A DNA stretch of 64,000 bases from Gigantopelta aegis (Eukaryota > Mollusca > Gastropoda > Neomphalida > Peltospiridae): positions 91,601,798-91,665,797 of the forward strand of contig NC_054702.1 in NCBI RefSeq assembly GCF_016097555.1, written 5' to 3'. Under the pieces are notes generated by a model that was given only the letters and a program-made list of their open reading frames with translations, was not told the DNA's origin and did no database searches. The first letter of the stretch is position 1, and every line of letters begins with the position of its first letter. A program made the translations under genes and the position numbers. Shown here piece by piece: positions 61,601 through 64,000 of the stretch.

Positions 61601-62568
61601 ACACGAGACTGCAACGATGTCGCCGATATTGTCTTCGCTGAGATTGCATAGGGAAAAATACATGCAGTTTTCTGCCGTCTGCCATGTTGCTTGTTTATGG
61701 AATACTCTTCAAGAGGGGTGAAAGCCTCCAAAGTATGTGACACAATTACTATGAAATCGATGATCTCTAGTGGTATCATTAAAATAATAATAATAGTAAT
61801 AATAATAATATGACGTCATCACGTTTACTTTTATATCATAACATGTTATGATGTTGTTAGATTAAGTCCTATCCTTTCACCCCTCTTGAAGAATATTCCA
61901 TAAAAAGTCAAAATGGCAGCTGATACAAAATGACATGCTTTTTCCCTATGCACTCTCAGCGAAGTCGATATAGGTGACTTGGTTATCATCTGGTATGTGG
62001 AATCTGTGTCATTATAATGGTTTTTTCAAGATTTATGTCTGGACAAACTTTGGAGGAAATTTAACGGCAATTAAAGGTAGGAGAGTAATTTTTCGTAGTT
62101 GTTAACAATTTGGTTCGGACAATAGGCCTAAAACAAATCGGAGCTGGGTCTGTGAAATATGGCATTCTAAAAAGAAATGCATTGAATCCAATACGACAAA
62201 ACACACATCTGTGCTAATGGGAACAACAAATATAGTAACAGATTACATAAAACGTGCTATGTTTTGACAAAACCAAACACACCAAACCCAGCTTCAAATG
62301 TTAATGTGTTTTCCTTAATATTAAGCTATAACGTGCACCAAATATTTTAAAGGAAGGACTTTCCTTTGGCACTGTCACTAACCCTAACCTTAACCCTAAC
62401 TCTATGATAAGTATTTATAATGTTCTTTATTATAGCCTACGCTACGTGACAGTGCCAAAGGAAAGTCCTACCATTTTAAATAATATATACATAACAATAG
62501 AGAAATACGTACTTGTACTTTTGTGGCACTCTCTTTTTTCTGGCAATTGGGGGCATATAAACTGCCAT
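55666..62568 (-). CDS. Unidentified 354-residue protein, possibly ciliary/axonemal, 4 exons
   Basis: Exons in transcript order: 62568-62513, 58292-57853, 57028-56913, 56118-55666; phases agree throughout. The protein starts MAVYMPPIARKKRVPQKY. It has a conserved-looking middle rich in Pro, Tyr and charged residues (SISDFRAHNPQPRN, EPIATVTTRDTQEDECN, VPPGSNRHLANPNKDPALGA, FLKGRDGKQRFFKEDI, ADPNYPFGLRREGAFVWKQM). The Ser/Thr/Pro-rich tail looks disordered. I see no signal peptide, membrane segment or enzyme motif. I do not recognise the family. A soluble, proline- and tyrosine-rich layout plus an X-box-like promoter site suggests a microtubule-associated ciliary protein, but that is inference. 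Intron 1 carries three palindromic elements and a Tc1 transposon. The exon 2 donor abuts a minisatellite. Confidence 0.75.
57715..57852 (-). repeat. ~27-bp minisatellite starting at the exon 2 splice donor
   Basis: On the gene strand the unit is about AACAACTGAATATAYWAAA followed by ACCACAAA, 26-27 bp, in five to six copies. The first copy begins three bases into the intron, inside the donor (GGAGCAG|GTAACAACTG). Its frame translates as TTEYIKTTK-like repeats, but it lies past the donor and is not coding. Confidence 0.85.
59276..60779 (+). mobile_element. Tc1-type DNA transposon, apparently complete
   Basis: TIRs of about 26 bp (TACTCTTCAAAARAAGAAAC then GCAAAA) differ at one position. TA flanks both ends (59274-59275 and 60780-60781). 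It is 1504 bp long and sits in the right arm of palindromic element copy I. The 5' part carries a 15-bp CGTTGTCTGCACGTG-type repeat (about three copies, 59487-59527). Base composition is clearly more GC-rich than the host. Confidence 0.95.
59608..60606 (+). CDS. Tc1/mariner transposase, DD34E, intact
   Basis: 332 residues from ATG 59608, chosen because MPRLSEPQRNNAIGRLDAGE is the family N-terminus; the frame extends 17 residues further upstream. Paired helix-turn-helix DNA-binding domains occupy about residues 1-120 (SRTAVARAFHVSPSTISRLW, with a GRPR hook near 54). The catalytic triad is visible: FSDESRF (first Asp), QHDNARPHTA (second Asp) and DLNPIEHLWDELD (Glu). There are 34 residues between the second Asp and Glu, as in Tc1. 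GGGSVMVWAAIS is also typical. There are no stops or frameshifts. It cuts and pastes at TA sites in the nucleus. Confidence 0.95.
   Translation: MPRLSEPQRNNAIGRLDAGESRTAVARAFHVSPSTISRLWDRYQQHGSTRDLPRSGRPRVTTPGQDRYIRVRHLRERLTTATSTAAAIPGLRRISDQTVRNRLREVGIRARRPVRGVILTPQHRRLRLQWCQIHRQWPQLRWRQVWFSDESRFLLRRHDGRCRVYRRRGERYAANCVQEVDRFGGGSVMVWAAISHTGRTDLVHVQGNLNAQGYIDQILRPHIVPVMANANAVFQHDNARPHTARLTTAFLQNNNINVLPWPSTSPDLNPIEHLWDELDRQRQPQPQTLPELAAALQAEWATIPRDVIRTLVASMGRRCQAVVNTRGGHTRY
60886..61470. mobile_element. Long-TIR palindromic element, copy II
   Basis: It begins GTCCGAACCAAAATGTTAAC and ends inverted GTTAAAAATTTGGTTCAAAC. Only TTA separates it from copy I. It has the same arms and centre as copy I, uninterrupted, and so shows the empty site of the Tc1 insertion (TCACTGTAATAGGTTTTTTC). 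Confidence 0.85.
61477..62120. mobile_element. Long-TIR palindromic element, copy III
   Basis: GTCCGAACCAAATTGTTAAC at the left end and GTTAACAATTTGGTTCGGAC at the right end are perfect inverted copies. The arms are the best preserved of the three. The centre carries an (AAT)n run near 61785-61810 and GATATAAAAG/CTTTTATATC-type pairs. The rest of intron 1 is plain sequence. Confidence 0.85.
62355..62469. repeat. Perfect 24-bp inverted repeat with a telomere-like loop
   Basis: The arm 62355-62378 (AGGACTTTCCTTTGGCACTG then TCAC) is exactly inverted at 62446-62469. The loop begins CTAACCCTAACCTTAACCCT, close to the CCCTAA telomere repeat. It lies about 40 bp from the exon 1 donor of the four-exon gene. 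Confidence 0.85.
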
Positions 62569-62767
62569 TGTGCTGGGTTTTTTAAAGGTTTTTAATCTGT
62601 ATTTACTAGTTTGTTACTGGAGTGTGCCGCCATATTGTTGACACGTAGTTACCAAAGTGACAATCTCGATTATTAAAATACAAAAGTACCATATTGACCA
62701 AGACTACTTAACAACGGAACCGGAAATAGTTCTCTCTTGACAACGGAAATCAACAGCAAATTGAGCA
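62569..62767. promoter_or_regulatory. Bidirectional promoter between two head-to-head genes
   Basis: Only 199 bp separate the two start codons. The interval contains an X-box-like site (62648-62661) and ACCGGAAAT, an ETS site, at 62719-62727. A further CGGAAAT follows near 62745. No TATA box near either start was convincing. Confidence 0.7.
62648..62661 (-). promoter_or_regulatory. RFX X-box-like site
   Basis: GTTACC-AA-AGTGAC on the plus strand, i.e. GTCACT-TT-GGTAAC on the minus strand. It has one mismatch to the RFX consensus GTNRCC-N(0-3)-RGYAAC. It is about 80 bp upstream of the minus-strand gene and about 107 bp from the plus-strand start, within the usual X-box distance. Confidence 0.6.
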
Positions 62768-63015
62768 ATGGCGGCTATGGTGCGATTGCAAAAACAAATT
62801 GATGGCATTGTCGAAGAATCTTATCTTTTAAAAAAGTGAGTACACCTTGTTTTGCAGACAGTCTGTGTATGTTATAAATTTCCACTTACTAGTATTCCAT
62901 TTAGTCATGTCTTTAAAAAAAAAAAAAAAATCATAGTAAATGCACTCGAAAGACTCGTCAGTTGTCCTATTTTGGTGGGAGCTTGTTTCGGTGGATGCGT
63001 TGAATACGCACAACA
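62768..63015 (+). CDS. 5' part of an unidentified head-to-head gene (exons 1-2), runs off window
   Basis: Exon 1 (62768-62835) encodes MAAMVRLQKQIDGIVEESYL then LK and ends at a GTGAGT donor. A candidate exon 2 (62953-63015, or starting at 62962) continues in frame as LVSCPILVGACFGGCVEYAQ and ends at GTAAGC. The second exon has a hydrophobic, Gly/Cys-containing stretch that could be a membrane segment. Its acceptor is weak (no good pyrimidine tract), so exon 2 is less sure than exon 1. I do not recognise the family. Further exons must lie beyond 64000 or within the inverted repeat. Confidence 0.5.
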
Positions 63016-63128
63016 GTAAGCATATTTGAAGATTTTGTACCTTGTCTACTTGTGTGGGAAAAGTAAAGAAACGTCTGTAACATTTTAACTAGCCCGAGTA
63101 CTCTGACTGTAAGAGAGCTAGACGGACA

Positions 63129-64000
63129 TTTGGACATAAACACGCTCTCATTACAGTCAGAGACCAAGCTAGGTCTTTTTTTGGCAATTCCTGACTACCA
63201 AACGGTAGGCAACGAATCCCGCTCTAATACCACAACAATCCTATGTTTGACGTCAAATACTTTTACATCAATCATTTTCGAGTTAAGTGATACCAAAAAA
63301 TCCACATATTAATCACTAATACACATACTACAGAAAGAAACCCGACAGCACCCACATTCAGCTACGCTTCATGACACTCCGTCGCAACAATTACAAAGCT
63401 CGGCGATCTATTTCGAGACTGGGCGATTCCGCCTTGTGCAGCAGTTACAGGGGTCGTCTCATAAGAGGAGGCAGTACGTAGCACATACCTTTGCCGTATC
63501 CTGTCGATAACACCCCAAATGTATCCTTCAAATTCAAAATGGAATCAATAATGTGTAATTGTTTTGGTTTAATGACGTAATGAAATCCAAATTCATCCAA
63601 AACGGCATTAGCCAACTCTTCCATGTTGTAACTTTGCTTGATATGAGATGGCCCCTGTAACTGCTGCACAAGGCGGAATCGCCCAGTGCGCGATCACGTG
63701 GTCTACGTCTCGAAATAGATCGCCGAGCTTTGCAATTGTTGCGACGGAGTGTCACGAAGCGTAGCTGAATGTGGGTGCTGTCGGGTTTCTTTCTGTAGTA
63801 AGTGTATTAGTGATTAATATGTGGATTTTTTTGTATCACTTAACTCGAAAATGATTGATGTAAAGGTATTTGACGTCAAACATAGGATTGTTGTGGTATT
63901 AGAGCGGGACTCGTTGCCTACCGTTTGGTAGTCAGGAATTGCCAAAAAAAGACATAGGTTGGTCTCTGACTGTAATGAGAGCGTGTTTATGTCCAAATGT
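63129..64000. mobile_element. Long inverted repeat (arms about 300 bp) around a helicase fragment
   Basis: The arm at 63129-63460 (ACATTTGGACATAAACACGC at its outer end) is inverted at about 63647-64000 (ending GTCCAAATGT at the window edge). Inner words CGATTCCGCCTTGTGCAGCA near 63424 and TGCTGCACAAGGCGGAATCG near 63663 also pair. The unpaired centre is about 190 bp. It looks like a non-autonomous DNA transposon that retains part of its coding region; the outer limit may lie past 64000. Confidence 0.8.
63445..63669 (-). pseudogene. RecQ-like helicase N-terminal fragment (motif I)
   Basis: Translation shows NMEELANAVLDEFGFHYVIK, then PKQLHIIDSILNLKD, then FGVLSTGYGKGMCYVLPPL. This is the RecQ-type Q motif region and Walker A (usual TGxGKSLCYxLP). 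Here Gly replaces the Ser/Thr after the Walker lysine. Only about 60 residues remain and the frame then runs into the inverted-repeat arm. Helicases of this kind occur in several DNA-transposon groups (Academ-type, for example) as well as in host genes. The source is not resolved. Confidence 0.6.

Noticed and set aside
55666-62568. Identification as TEPP (SPMIP8)
   Set aside because: The remembered TEPP sequence does not resemble this protein; the name was dropped and the gene left unnamed.

Overview
The window looks like nuclear DNA of a marine mollusc, most probably a gastropod. It is AT-rich, with small exons in long introns, tRNA-derived SINEs of the molluscan type, many short palindromic MITEs, and long poly-G/poly-C runs. 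No rRNA, true tRNA, CRISPR array or bacterial-type operon was seen, and no retrovirus-like or LTR element could be supported.

Layout. (1) 148-30719, minus strand: SART1, the Snu66-like U4/U6.U5 tri-snRNP splicing factor. Seventeen coding exons are visible and the C-terminal ~170 residues lie beyond the left edge. Exons 2-17 are packed into 148-13861. Intron 1 (13862-30511, 16.6 kb) is a transposon nest holding two LINEs, two Mutator-like (MULE) genes, Crypton-like and hAT-like fragments, SINEs and a foldback element. Paired ETS sites and a CCAAT box precede exon 1. (2) 35829-49078, plus strand: an ASB3-like ankyrin-repeat/SOCS-box gene, complete in seven coding exons. A 52-bp minisatellite in intron 2 repeats the exon 2/intron 2 junction about 20 times. 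(3) 55666-62568, minus strand: a four-exon gene for a 354-residue soluble protein that I cannot name; I suspect a ciliary or axonemal role. (4) From 62768, plus strand: the first exon(s) of a head-to-head partner that runs off the right edge. Genes 3 and 4 share a ~200-bp promoter with an RFX X-box-like site and an ETS site.

Intron 1 of gene 3 (58293-62512) holds three tandem long-TIR palindromic elements. One of them is interrupted by an apparently intact Tc1-type (DD34E) transposon. The right edge (63129-64000) is a long inverted repeat around a RecQ-helicase fragment.

The host genes are unrelated in function: a spliceosome component, a predicted Cullin-5/Elongin substrate adaptor and a possible ciliary pair. 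The recurring theme is how repeats meet splicing: decoy splice donors in ASB3, a minisatellite touching a donor in gene 3, and a GC-AG intron in SART1.
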